Source: Saururus chinensis (lineage: Eukaryota; Streptophyta; Magnoliopsida; Piperales; Saururaceae). Taken from it: DNA of 64,000 bases. The position numbers were made by a program, and so were the translations under genes. This document shows positions 13,077 through 24,861 of this stretch, in pieces. Below the pieces are notes generated by a model, which did no database searches, was not told where the DNA came from, and saw only the letters and a program-made list of their open reading frames with translations. The stretch is taken from contig CP141145.1 of assembly GCA_035235625.1 (NCBI GenBank), positions 42,388,668-42,452,667 of the forward strand, written 5' to 3'. The first letter of the stretch is position 1. Each line of letters starts with the position of its first letter.

Positions 13077-16068
13077 CTAAGTCATCATTTCTTGTGAGGT
13101 CGTGCTGCTTGAGAAAACATCCAACATTTTGGCACCACCCCCATCTAATCCACTCCTGAGCCACGCAATGTTACTTAATTCAGCAGCTATTGAAGCCAAT
13201 TCATGACTGGCAATTGGTGGAGTTTCAACAAAATCAACAAATTCAGGCCCCAGTAAGGAGCTCTTCTTGGAAGATTCTCCAGCATTGGTTCCACAACATC
13301 CATGTCCACATCGGTCAGGCACTCGAGCATCATTGTAGGCACCATCAGGGGTTTTGCAGATCCCAGCATCAGGTTTAAAAGTTTGGACCAAAAAAACATG
13401 TGTTGGAGCTGGTCTTGGCAAAAAAGAGCGGTGTGTGTGAATATCTGATGGATTATATGGGCTAAAAGCACTTATCCTCGGAACAGGACGGAATAGGTTA
13501 TGTGACTCATTCACTTCTGGCATAGAATGAACAAACTGAGGTTGAGCCCTGTCGACAGACTGATCTGATAAGTTCAATGGTGGACTAGCAACATTTTTTC
13601 CCTCAACAACCTTCAAGGAACTGACATCCCCATTTGAAAGGGTTTCTTCAGAAGGTGCTCTAGTTTTCTCTGTGCTAACATCTTCAATCATTTCATAAAG
13701 ACCAACGTTTGATTTGTCAACCTCAAAGCACCGGCGCCTCAAAGTGGAGTTCCAATGATTTTTTATTGCATTATCAGTTCGCCCATGTAAAAGCCTTGCA
13801 ATTGATGCCCATTTATTCCCATGTATTGCATGTGCAGCAATAATAATTCGGTCTTCCTCCTCTGCAACAAGTTACCGTTTCTTCAGAATTCACCAAAAAG
13901 CCATGTCATATGCATCACATAGCCTAACATTGACATGAACATTATAAGAAGTCTTTGTTGCAGCTCCAGAAAAAAAGCACAAATACAAGGGTTACATGAA
14001 ACACATTGCAAAAGCTGGTCATTGTATACAGAGAAATCTACATAAAGCTGGTCATTGAAACACATTGCGAAAGCTGGTAATTGCGAAAGCTGGTCATTTT
14101 TTATGGTTTGTTACATAAAAAATTCCATAAGTATAATATAAACCATGCATATTAATAAATGTGACCAAGTATAGTTTTAAGGAAAAAATATTTTTAAAAA
14201 TGTACAAAATAAAATTAAAAATCATATACTTGAAGTGGCTAAAATAAGAACTACTATTAAAGAAAAAAGGTTCTTAAGGTATCTAATTACGACATGTTTT
14301 TCTTCGGCCTTACACTACTTGCAGCCTGAATAAGTTAACCAATAATTAAAATAGCTAAATATACATGTGCACACTAACTACACTCTTGATCATTAGAACT
14401 GCTGTGGCAACCCTCAGAAAATTAATAAAGCCATCCCCAGTTCTTCCTAGTTGAATCATATATTAATAGGATCTAAAATGGTTGAAGGCTTCAAATATTA
14501 TACTATTGAGTAGATGAGAAGAAATCCACTTTCTATTTTAGACTTAAGTGAAAAAATTCTTTGAAAGGGAAGCGAAAAAACTGTGATAGAAATTTAGCTT
14601 CTATAATAATGACATGCACCAAATCATGCACAATCTGAAGCAAAGAAAGTCTTCCGCTGCTTTGTTAATCTTAAAAAACTAATTGCTTGCAATCATAAAA
14701 ACACAGAAATCCATTTTTCTTTAATTGACACTTCATTTATTGGCATGAAGGCCGACCTAATGATTCTATTGTTAACCTCTCCAGTGCCTTTACCAAATTA
14801 TACTTAAATCATAATGTATCTTCTATAGTTTTCATATCATTTATCGCATTCAGACCTTTGCTAGCTTGTATTGAAGTTTAAAATAAAACTCAAACGAACT
14901 GGACCTCAAACCACGCACTAAGCATGGGAACATATAATTAAAACAAAACAGAAAGAAAGATATGCCTTCTGTTTGCTTTTGTTGCTTTTGGTCCGACTGA
15001 GTTGGAATGAAGTAAAAAAAACATCAACAACACTTTATCCTTGTTATTTGGGAGGACGGGAAAAGGTAAAGAATTATAATCAAAGATTGTGTAGGTGTGC
15101 AACATGTAATTTTATAAGCGCACATGATCATCACTATTAGCCTCTTGTTTATTTTTCTCCTCTACCTGTTTGACTGGTTCATATTGAAGTATTGTCTGCA
15201 GGTTTAAAAGGCTCAAATGGCATCCTAAGAACGTAGGAGAAATGTTTTACTCCCTCTTCACCACTTTAAAGCCCACGTTAGACAACCAAAATGAACTAAT
15301 TTGTTCATTTTGGTTTTCTAATGTGGACTATACATTGTAGTTCATTTTGGTTTTCTAATGAAGATTATTAAAGCGGGAGGGAGGGAGCATTAAATCATGA
15401 GTTAATTTTTTTACTTTGAATGAAGGAGAAAATGGCAAGGTTCAAAGACAGTCAACTCCAATCTGCAGCTTCTCAAACTGGAAGAATTCCCCACTTCTTA
15501 GCGCGGAAAGAGACAAGGACATGAATATCTCAACTTTTGAAGTAAACACACAGTTTCTGAAAATCTATACTCGAATGGGAAAAAACACATTACAACCGGC
15601 ATGTTTAAATAAAATTACAAGCACATATATGGAGAAAGCCAATTGATCATCATTCCACCGTAACGACCATGGAAAACACGAACAAAAAGACATGAATGCA
15701 ACAGAATAGGCACGCAAAAAGGTTTCACAGAGTAAATATAACATCAGTATAGCGAAATGAGGCAGCCGATCTCAGATTCGAGGGTAGACAGAAAAGGAAA
15801 AGGCAGTACCGGTAAAGGGCTTGCGCTTGACAGAAGGGTCGAGCTGATTACACCACCGGAGGCGGCAGGACTTTCCGGAGCGGCCGGGGATACCGCGGGC
15901 AATGAGGCTCCAGTTCCTCGGCCCGAATTTGATGACGAGCCGACTGAGGATGGCATCCTCCTCCGGTGACCAGGGGCCCTTAACACGGTCCTCCGCCGTC
16001 CAGCCGTTACCTCCCGCTTCCGCCGGCGCCTCCGCGGAAGTACTGTCGACTCCCTCTTCAGTCTTCAT
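13077..16068 (-). CDS. R2R3-MYB transcription factor, MYB1/MYB25/MYB109-like
   Basis: Two exons on the minus strand, 16068-15810 and 13861-13077, with GT at 15809-15808 and AG at 13863-13862; the joined frame is open for 347 residues and ends in TAG. Residues 30-80 form MYB repeat R2 (W33, W53, W72; phrases KGPWSPEED and [13 protein letters not shown]) and 81-131 form R3 with Phe85 replacing the first Trp (normal for plant R3) then W104 and W123 ([11 protein letters not shown]). The R3 phrase [15 protein letters not shown] and the RKPFT linker point to the Arabidopsis MYB1/25/109 group rather than MYB44/70/73/77, and I see no LxLxL repression motif. It should be a nuclear DNA-binding regulator; its targets cannot be read here. 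The C-terminal half is acidic/serine-rich and ends with a short conserved-looking block ([19 protein letters not shown]). The 1.95-kb intron splits R3 and contains a foldback MITE. Confidence 0.95.
13862..15809 (-). other. Intron of the MYB gene
   Basis: A 1948-bp AT-rich phase-1 intron; the split Glu codon lies at the start of the second half of R3. It contains a 138-bp foldback element at 15250-15387 near its 5' end and no other gene. Confidence 0.9.
15250..15387. mobile_element. Foldback MITE in the MYB intron
   Basis: Starts CTCCCTC and ends GAGGGAG; the two arms (about 50-60 bp) share ACCAAAATGAACTA in opposite orientation and can form a near-continuous hairpin. It has no coding capacity. 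I could not find a clean target duplication. Confidence 0.65.
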
Positions 16069-17224
16069 TTCGTCTTCGCCGCTGCTGTTCTGTGGAGTCG
16101 TCTCCGTATCCCGGAATGTGAACTGGAAACCCCAACTGTATACCTACCGCGACTCTTCCCTGTTCTAACCGCTCTTGCCCGGCTAACAACACGCATGTCG
16201 CGGAGTGCGAAATGCCGACTTTGTCCTCATAAAATCTTGGGCTTGGGCCTAAGATAGATTTTAAAGCGGGGACTTTTCAAACCTGGAGCCCATGAATTTA
16301 AAAAAAAAGCAGGCTGAAAACCCAGCTCAGAAACCTTTTTTCTCGGCCCATTTTTCGTGGAGTAAAATGATAATTATCCAGCGGCTCTATCTGACAAAAC
16401 TCCTTAAGTAGGCTTTGTTAAAGCCATAGTTGATCCGTTTGTGTAGGATGATTCAAGTGAGCTAATAAACTAATGACATTTTTAACTTATAAGTAATTAT
16501 TAAAAATGATGTTTTTAACTTATAAGCGCTTATTAAAAAAAAGCCTTTTATCATATAGTTGAGCATTGTCTAATACAACTCCCACAATATCATACTAATA
16601 GTCCTGTTCCAAAAAAGAAATTTATTGCATGTTAATGGTCTAAAAGTTAATGGATTGTAGGGGTGTTTAAGGACACACCAAGACACACACTAAAACACTA
16701 ACTAGCAAAGGTAAGTAGTTATTTATGCTCAACCCTAGCATGATATACATAGCTACTGCATCCTTATTTTTTATCACTATTTTTTTTATCTAACAGACAT
16801 GTAACATATTAGGCTAAATCTGAACGTAGTACATAACTACTAATCCATTTCCTTTTTCCTTGTTGCCATTTAAAAGGGTGAATATGTTGGACTGTATGTT
16901 TGAGTCTGCAACAACCTAAGAGGTTGGACAAAATAAGTTGATTGTTGTCCGCGTTTATGTTTGCTCCAGACGTAAAAAAAATTCACTCTATTAAATACGA
17001 ACTCGAACATTCCGTAGTGGATTGACTTTCTTAAACATCGTTTTTTCCTCAATGGAACTATTAGAGAATATGTCGTCTGCTATGGCATTTTATAGCAGCC
17101 GTCGGACCCAGGGGAATGACTAATGACTGATGACTGATGGCCTCCCAAAACTAAGTATTGTACATACTTCTAGAATTTTTTTAGAGGCGGCGGCGCATCT
17201 TTTATTACCACTTTCTGATTGTAA

Positions 17225-17320
<96 letters not shown>

Positions 17321-18429
17321 AACTTATATTGATGTATATTTGGGTTTATTATGTCATTGGATTTATATTCGTGGCCCATTAAATTTATAAGTTTAAATGC
17401 CTCATAAATTTGATGGGCCATCGGATATCGAATGAGTCTGGACGCACATCGGCGCCAGTGAGCCCGGGCTCATTTAAACAGGATTTATATATAAAACATG
17501 ATAATTGTTTAATAAGAAAAATACATGCATCAACAAAAATTTGCTGTTGTACTAGGCTGAGAGGGGTTGCTTAACAGCATTCATGCCGATTCTCATACAA
17601 TAAATCCGGATTGGAGGTCCCAGTAAAACAAGTTGAACCGACATTCGTCATCTGTCATACCCCTTGTACTCTTTAACAATCGTTAACTAAGGAAGCACGC
17701 CCGAAAATTTGTTACACTCGAACCATTTCTGAGTTGACAAAAGACAACGTCCAGTGCAGACAGCCTTTCTAGAATTTAGGTGGTGGGAGCCCAAAACCTA
17801 ACTTGGTCCAAGCTTGAGAGTGTACAGCCTGTGTGGTCAATAGAGCATGTGCCCATTTACTCGTTCAGAGCCATGGTTTGCATCTAGGTGTTGCAATTGA
17901 AAATGCGTTTTCTTTAATAGAAGAAGATACGTTTTAATTGTCGAGTCGAACGACTCATTCATTCTCCGGCCATTGGAATATGAGGTATACACAATTTTTA
18001 AATGGGAAAAGTTTAATGAGCTTGGACCGGGCATCGGAAGCCATTGGATATCAATTCCACTGCCTGTTAAAAGAGGAGGTAGGCAGGTGATCCAAATCTA
18101 CCTGGACCTTGAGTAACTTGCACACGATGCCTCAGCTCACACAGTCGAGCTTATATATAAACGAGTCTCTTTTTATATTATGCGTGATTTTCCTTTCTTT
18201 GTACTTAAGAAAAAAACCAACATATTCTTTAATGAAGCACATAGATATTAATTAAGAAAATGTAGTTTACATATAAACAACAAAAATTACAATGCTTATG
18301 TGTCTATCACCCAAAAAGATACCAATTCTTTCAGATCGACCTGATTTTTCTTTAACCAATGGTAGGTGCTAATCGTCCCTCAACCATTTACCTTAGCATA
18401 CTAAAGGGACATATTCTCTAGTATATGAT
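16069..18429. other. Intergenic region between MYB and PAR1-family genes
   Basis: Holds the MYB 5' flank (no clear TATA box seen), AT-rich DNA, the TA microsatellite at 17227-17317 and, at about 17330-17480, a dispersed repeat that recurs inverted at about 38195-38290 (shared phrase GTGAGCCCGGGCTCAT-like). No further gene is supported. Confidence 0.5.
17227..17317. repeat. (AT)n microsatellite, 91 bp
   Basis: About 45 uninterrupted AT units. The isoleucine/tyrosine ORFs across it on both strands are artefacts. Confidence 0.98.
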
Positions 18430-19963
18430 TTAAGATGATGTTGGAGCAGCAGCAAAAGCTGACATGGGACTGGAGGCAAAGATTTTCGAGGATTGACCAG
18501 ACACTGGGCCAGATGCCACCCCTGAACTCAAAAGCTCAGCCATTGCTCGGTGGGGGTTTGAGCGTTGAACCTTGCATAGATCCGGCAAGAATACCCCTGT
18601 ACAAACAGACAAAGACAATCACAGGGTCAGGAATAAAATTACCGAACATTAATTTATCATCAGTGCATTAATTAGCTTTGCTGCTGATTTTTTTTTAAAA
18701 TGGCTTTGCTTCTATCTTGTTACGTACATAAATTACTTTCATTTGATGGATTAAGCATCTAATCAGGTAAAAATAAAATTGTAAGCTCCTAGGCTCCAAC
18801 TGTAATTAGAATATGGCCTTCAACCCGGAAAGAATAAACCATAAATCAAGCAACATGGCATGGTTGCTTTCACAAAGTACTTTCTCCGGTTGTACCTTGC
18901 TTGGGCGTGAGGAAGCAGAAAAGAATAAACCATAAATTACGTACGTAGGAACTTCCTTCTTCCAAAAAGAAATTAAATTAAACAAAGTAGGCCATCTATC
19001 ATCCTTGGTTCACCTAAACCAGGAACAAGAAATCTCCCATCTCAAGCTCATTAAAATCATGTGCTAAATAGGCGATAGAAGATTAGCAATGACTCCCCAT
19101 TGAGTCTCATCATCAATAGACCAGAGAAGAAATCAGAACATGAACCTGTCATAAATTATGATTTAATCAATCTGCCTTCCTTTTTGTTGTTGCAGTAATC
19201 AAGCTACCTTATGATAGTAGATGAAACAAGATTTGTTCTAGTTTTTATTGAACGGTCATGTGAGTCATGTCCCCGTTAGTTGTTTAAAACTAGATTTCTT
19301 GTGTAATGGCACATCAAATTTCATGTACCCTTAATTTATGTAGTATAAGTCATCAGAACATTCTCCTCTACCTATCAAAAAGCTAGGTGAGATATATAGA
19401 TATTGAACGAATCACTGCAAGAAGAAAACGAACATTAAGATAAGGTCGATTCTAATACCTTCCCCGGCGGCGAGATTGAAGTAGAGATCGACAATGTTGG
19501 GACAGTTCTGGTAGCATGCAAAGGAGCAGAGCTTGGCCGTGAACTGAGGCTCAAGGAGGGAGTCTGAGGAAATCCCCACTGCATTTCTGTCAACCCCGCA
19601 TGCCTGGACGCAGTCGTCGGTCTCGATCCATTCCGACATGTTCTCCACGACCACCTCCGACGTCCTGCACTGGTACTCCGTCTCCTTGGCCGCAAAGTTC
19701 TCCAGCAGACACCGCTTTCCTGACGATGCAATAGAGAAGGCGCAAACCTCCTTAGGCAACTCCTCGCAGATTATCTCACCTGAAAACCAATACAAGTCAG
19801 TCCTTTAGACTCTCAACGAAACTCAAATGAGCGACAGGAGTACTCTTCCCTAATAGAAAGAAACAAAGAAGGATGTATTTAACGTACCTAATGCACCATG
19901 GAAGAGGACGGAGAGAGAGAGAAGTAGGGCCAGGGTCATGTTGGACATCACAGAGGAAGACAT
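18430..19963 (-). CDS. PAR1: PAR1 (photoassimilate-responsive) family secreted protein
   Basis: Three exons on the minus strand, 19963-19888, 19779-19459 and 18596-18430, all with GT-AG borders, give 187 residues ending in TAA. Residues 1-26 are a signal peptide (ATG at 19963, hydrophobic core [11 protein letters not shown]). The mature part has the hallmark blocks of plant PAR1 proteins: [10 protein letters not shown], a run of spaced cysteines ([18 protein letters not shown]), [12 protein letters not shown] and, in exon 3, [17 protein letters not shown], followed by a Ser/Ala/Pro-rich tail. The family is named from a tobacco gene induced by sugar accumulation; its molecular function is not established. 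The pattern suggests a disulphide-bonded secreted or cell-wall protein. Introns are 108 and 862 bp. A TATA box lies about 150 bp upstream of the ATG. The length is normal for the family and nothing is broken. Confidence 0.95.
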
Positions 19964-20110
19964 GATGGAGGCAGTTGCTCACTTTTGGATCGTCTTTCTT
20001 GTTGGGTGCTGAGGTTTGTGCAATTGTGCGAGCTAAATAGGAAGGAAGGAAGGAAATAGGAGGGAGAAAGCGAGGATGCTTTGAGGAGGCGGCTTGGGGT
20101 TAGGAGGGGT

Positions 20111-20117
20111 TTATATA
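20111..20117 (-). promoter_or_regulatory. TATA box of the PAR1-family gene
   Basis: TATATAA on the minus strand in a GC-mixed promoter, about 150 bp upstream of the start codon, implying a 5' UTR of roughly 115-125 bases. Confidence 0.65.
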
Positions 20118-20163
20118 GAAGAGAGATCCTAGCTAGGAATTGACACAACAACCAAGCGGCCAA

Positions 20164-22293
20164 TTTTCAGAGACTTCGTCTATTGCAAGGGCAAGGAAGG
20201 TCGCAGTCCAACTTCGCAGGCTGCTGGTGTGACCCATCATCTCCTCTGCGTTCAATACGTGTTCCTTTTCTGTCTCTTTTTTTAACGTTTGCGTGGACAA
20301 AGGTTTGGGGCTCCGGGGGTTTATGCAAGATTTTAGGAGTACGTGTCCAAGGGTCTACTCTGCCAACGGCCATAACTCGTCCATACAAAACACTGTCTAA
20401 AAACGGCTTTGAATGCGTCCATCCATGCAAAGGAGAGGTCGGATACTAAAACAAAAAATTAGCAATATGAACAGGCATTATCTGTGGCAGTCATTAGACT
20501 CTCCGTCACTGCAACGACGATTTCATTTACATTTTATAAAAAAATCTAAGAACGATTAGTTATTTACATCTTTCGTTAGTGTGTATGATTATAAAATAAG
20601 GTGTGCCAAATTTTGTCACGCTCTGTTCTGCACATTAAAACACCGAACAACAGTTGAAACGTAGGAAGTCAATGACTCGAGGAAGCAAGGTAGGATGGTC
20701 CGTCAAGGGGACGATTAGTTGGAGGTTGAAAGATCAAAGTCGTCTTGCTGGTCTCTTGTTCACATCGATTAATGCCAAACTATGTAAATAGGTCACTTCT
20801 TGTTATACGCATTAATACTGATCAGTTTGGTTGTTGGTGGGTAGACCGCAATCAACGAAGGAAGGTAGGCCGAAGGGAGCGTTAATTAGTGAAGAGTTTA
20901 CACAAGAGGACGCGTTTCTCGGTTGGGGGTTGGGATTAGCGTGGAAGAAACAAGAAGTGCGAGGGGCGACAGTAAAGACAAGTGGCGGGGAATCAAGGCC
21001 AAAGGTTTCAATGGCCGGGGGGGGGGGGGGGGGGGGGGCGGCGTCGTTGTGCCTCCAAAGGGGTCGTCGAACTCCTGTTTAAGTGCGTATCTTGGAGGCA
21101 ACCGAAAGGTTCAAATTCTGATCATGTTACACACTTCGCTTCTGGAAACAATAACATGCAAAGTTATGGAAAGAACAAAGGCAACTCTTTTCATATAATA
21201 GAATGTCAATCTATTGTGTAACAATATGTTTTGTAACAAAAGAGGGCCAGGGAATTTTAAAACGGGGTCAATTGATGAACCTAATTTATGTTTATGTACC
21301 CACCTATGAGACTTATCAAAAAGGTGCATAAAACAAATTCCACAGTCAGGGACTCAGATGGTCATCTGAACTATGGCTACAACGTAGATCCATCCCTGCT
21401 TGAGCTTGACCGAACTCCAGCATGGCCTGATCGGTTGATGAAGCTGATTTCACCTCTTTACAGGGTTTATGTAATATTGTAGCGCATATAGACAATTACA
21501 TTATTTTCTAAACTTATATTATTTTTCTAGTCTTTCTAGGCCTATGGATGCTTAGTCAGACAATTAAGAATGCCACCCGGTCCGGTTCGATTTTTGTCAA
21601 ATCCAAATTTAATAGCATTTAAAAAATAGTAAACTCAAATTTGACCTGAATAATTATTAGGGTTGAATTTATCACGTAAACCCGAGGTTGTGTATATATA
21701 TATATATATATATATATTTATAATTTTATTTAGGCGGGTTTTGTCAAACCCGAACCCGATACTGTTTAAAAAATAATAAATCTAAATAACTATTTAAGTT
21801 AAATTTAAAAACCTAAACCCGACTTTAAATAAGGTCCAATTACATTATTTTCCTAGTCTTTCAAGGCCTACGGATGCTTTGTCGGACAATTAATGTTGGT
21901 AAGGAAGGGGTGCCTGTTTTTGGTACGGAGCCTCAGCCATAACTCATAAGGGGTGGGGGATTATTTATTTATTACGAGTCAGTCTAGGAATCGAGAGTCA
22001 CGAGGCATCATAAGAAATGAAAAGAAGGAAAGAGAGTGGAGTATTAAGAAAGGGGATGTCAGTTGAGGTTATTTATATAACGACCAATTCCGGCTTCAGC
22101 TGAGCCATCATTTAACTCCTGTCACTTTCTACTGGTGTGTAAACTTAAAATTAGAGAAATACATGCCATGGTTACGTACCTCATTTTCCTAGCTTGGTGG
22201 ATAGAATCTCGTAAATAATTACCAGGAAGAAAATAAGATCTTATCATTAAAATTTAGGAACATGGGATGTATAAACTAGAATAAGGAAGGTGG
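20164..22293. other. Intergenic region upstream of the PAR1-family gene
   Basis: No supported gene. It includes a 22-G run at 21017-21038, a short coding-like ORF at 21288-21482 that I cannot identify, and two ~65-bp direct repeats at about 21492-21566 and 21835-21895 (TTTCTAGGCCTATGGATGCTT type) bracketing 270 bp with GGGTT/AACCC-type repeats and a short TA run. Confidence 0.4.
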
Positions 22294-22301
22294 GTGCTTA
22301 T
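22294..22301. repeat. Left target-site duplication of the hAT-type MITE
   Basis: GTGCTTAT here versus GTACTTAT at 22619-22626, one mismatch in 8. Confidence 0.6.
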
Positions 22302-22618
22302 TAGAGGTATAAAAGGGTCAAGCTAAACCCGGGCCCGAAATAGGCAGGCGTGTGGGCCGGGTCAGGCCCACACCTCACCACATGCCCGGCACGGCCCTCA
22401 GGCCCAATGTGCCAGGCCGGCCTAGCCCACGGGCCCGCTAAAAAATATTTTTGATATAAAAAATTGTCTATACAAGGCCTTATATGTACGGGCAATGAGG
22501 CCCATAAGGCCCATCAACTTCAGTTGTCGGCTCAGCCTAACAGGCCCAGACTTTGTCTAGGCCTGATAAAGCCAATGGGCCCCAAATCAAGGCTGGCTCG
22601 GCTCCCAGCCCACCTCTA
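22302..22618. mobile_element. 317-bp hAT-type MITE
   Basis: The ends TAGAGGT and ACCTCTA are inverted, the body is rich in GGGCCC/GGCCGG, and an 8-bp near-perfect duplication flanks it. It is non-coding. Confidence 0.75.
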
Positions 22619-22844
22619 GTACTTATACATTGTGTAAAGAGATATTTGAGACAAAGTCTATCTTTAAGTACAATTAACCAACAAGAATGCTTATATATAT
22701 TATGCCGGTAAATGTAGATTAGATAACAAAAAATAATTTAAAAATAAAATATATCAAACAAATGTCTTTATTGCACGCTACAATTACTATGCTTTTAGGA
22801 TCATAATGATCATGCATGTATATATAATTATAAATATTATAATG

Positions 22845-23350
22845 TCACAACCCGAATTTTTTCAAGTTCATTTTTGAATGTAAATATGTCACAACCTAAT
22901 TTTTTTTGAAAATATACTTTTAGGGCCCATATCGTATTTTCGAGCCTAACAAAACATTTTACCAATTTTAAGCCTTAATCTTTTTAAGAACCATTTAGAT
23001 AGTTTGTAGGACTCGGAGAGACAGTTATAACGAGCCTAAGAACATGTAAAATCTGACACCAAGATCGTAGACTACCGCATCGAGAAGCATGTCATGGGTG
23101 GGCCCTACCCTAAATTTACTAGAAAATATACCTTTGTGTGGAATTATTTTGAATAGTTTGTCAATATGAATTCAACGGTTCCAAGAACTAGCGAATCCAA
23201 ATTAAGGGTAGGGAGAATTATCGTCATTGAAAGTTTAAGAAATATTTTTGGTTTAAACAAAATAAAAATAAAATAAAATAAAATCTACATCAATGCGTTG
23301 ATGCCATATCGTTGGCGTTAGCCTAGTGCTACAAGTTAGGCTTACAATGT
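22845..23350. mobile_element. LTR fragment, left member of an inverted pair
   Basis: Starts TGTCACAACCCGAATTTTT, a typical chromovirus LTR start, which is repeated in shorter form 40 bp on. Bases about 22900-23270 match the reverse complement of about 24410-24740 (shared AAGTTTAAGAAAT and GTGGGACC/GGGCCC contexts), so two diverged copies of one LTR lie head to head. Confidence 0.5.
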
Positions 23351-23387
23351 GTAGGCCAAGCCTGTAGCGCATATGTGGCACAGAGGC

Positions 23388-23958
23388 AAGGCCAGCTTGA
23401 TACAATTAGAGGCCTAAGGCAAGAAGTTTAAATTAAGTATTTTTTATATTTTATATAAAAAATAGTTGTATAATTAATTAATTTTTAGTATATAATTAAC
23501 ACTTTTATTCAACTTACTTTTGAGGTGTAAATTTATTTTTAACTTTTCATACTGAAATTTACTAATAAAGTAGGGAAATAAAATAAAGAGTTGCCCATGT
23601 AAAAAGAATAGATATAAAACTAAAAACTTAGAAGGCATAGAGTTTTTTTAAAAATTATTATTTTTATTTAACCATAGGTGATAGGCAAAGAAATAAGTAC
23701 CCTTCAAAATTGTGTAACACTATTTTAAAGAATGGGATAAAAGCAAGTTAAAAGAAAAAAAAGACATGAAAGAACATGCATTGAATGAGGGATAGTCAAG
23801 GTGATTCATTTAGTAATATAAAAAAATATAAAAAAATATATTAATGAAGGAAAAAATGGAAGGCCTACCACTTGATGATTTGTTTATTTATTGACACATT
23901 TTTTTGAGGTGGGGCCTTAAGCAATTGCCTTAGTTGCCTAAGGTATTGAGTCGGCCCT
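23388..23958. mobile_element. 571-bp MITE with GGGCC-type inverted ends
   Basis: The left end, AAGGCCAGCTTGATAC...GGCCTAAGGC, is the imperfect inverse of the right end, GCCTAAGGTATTGAGTCGGCCCT. The interior is AT-rich and non-coding. These ends resemble common plant hAT-type MITEs; no clean duplication was found. Confidence 0.5.
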
Positions 23959-24339
23959 ACACACAAGCTAGCCCGCCTGTGCAACTACTTGCATAGGCCG
24001 CAACGTGGCTTGCTATTAAAGCTAGCCAATTGTTGGATGTATGCTATGTGGCATGCATGCAACGATTGTCAATGCCTATCAATTAGGAAGGAGGGGGATT
24101 ACCAATGTCGTTAGATGTTGTGGCTTATATTGCATTCTTTTTGAAATTTTGTACATTTGTAAATTAAAATTTTTGTTAGAGTTACTTGTTTATACACAAT
24201 TGACCTCTATGATTACAAATTTATGGGATTCCGACTTTTTAGTTAATTTAAAAGTTGAGGCATAACATGAGTCAATGGTAATGAAGCTGAGTGGGAGGAG
24301 CAGTTGCAGTGGGAGGCATAGGGAGTCATCCATGTCAAT

Positions 24340-24740
24340 GGCTAGGCCTGCGCATTGCAGATCAGGCCTACAATATGGCATTAGCGCATTGATGCATATT
24401 TTAATTCTTTTTCTAAACCAAAAAGATTTCTTAAACTTTCAACAATGATAACTCTCTACCACGAGTCAGATTTGCATATTCTTGGTGATGTTGAGTTCGT
24501 ATTGACGAGCCCTTCAAAACATTTTTCATAAATTTAGAGTGGGACCCGCCCATAATATGTTTCTTGAGGCAGTAGCCTAAGATCCAAGTGTCAGATTTAC
24601 ACATTCTTAGGTTCATTACAATCATCTCTCTGAGCCCTACAAATAATCTAAAAGGTTCTTTAAGACATTGAGGCTCAAAATTAATTAAAATGAGTAAAAT
24701 GATTTGTTGGGACTGAAAACACAATGTTGGCCCTAAAAGT
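24340..24740. mobile_element. LTR fragment, right member of the inverted pair
   Basis: Matches the reverse complement of 22900-23350, including the flanking phrases GCGCATTGATGC and GGCCTACAAT. It directly precedes the decayed element on the plus strand at 24.8-26.8 kb. Confidence 0.5.
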
Positions 24741-24861
24741 ATATTTAAAAAAAAATACAATTGTCTATATACGAGTAACTAAATTGGTCAACATAAATAT
24801 TAGTGTCGTACTTATTTTAGTTACTTACATAAATTTTTGTGTTCTATTTAAAATAAAGGAG

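Noticed and set aside
15757-16168. Plus-strand ORFs across the first MYB exon
   Set aside because: Shadows of the GC-rich MYB exon on the other strand.
17130-17421. Poly Ile-Tyr ORFs on both strands
   Set aside because: Translation of the AT microsatellite.
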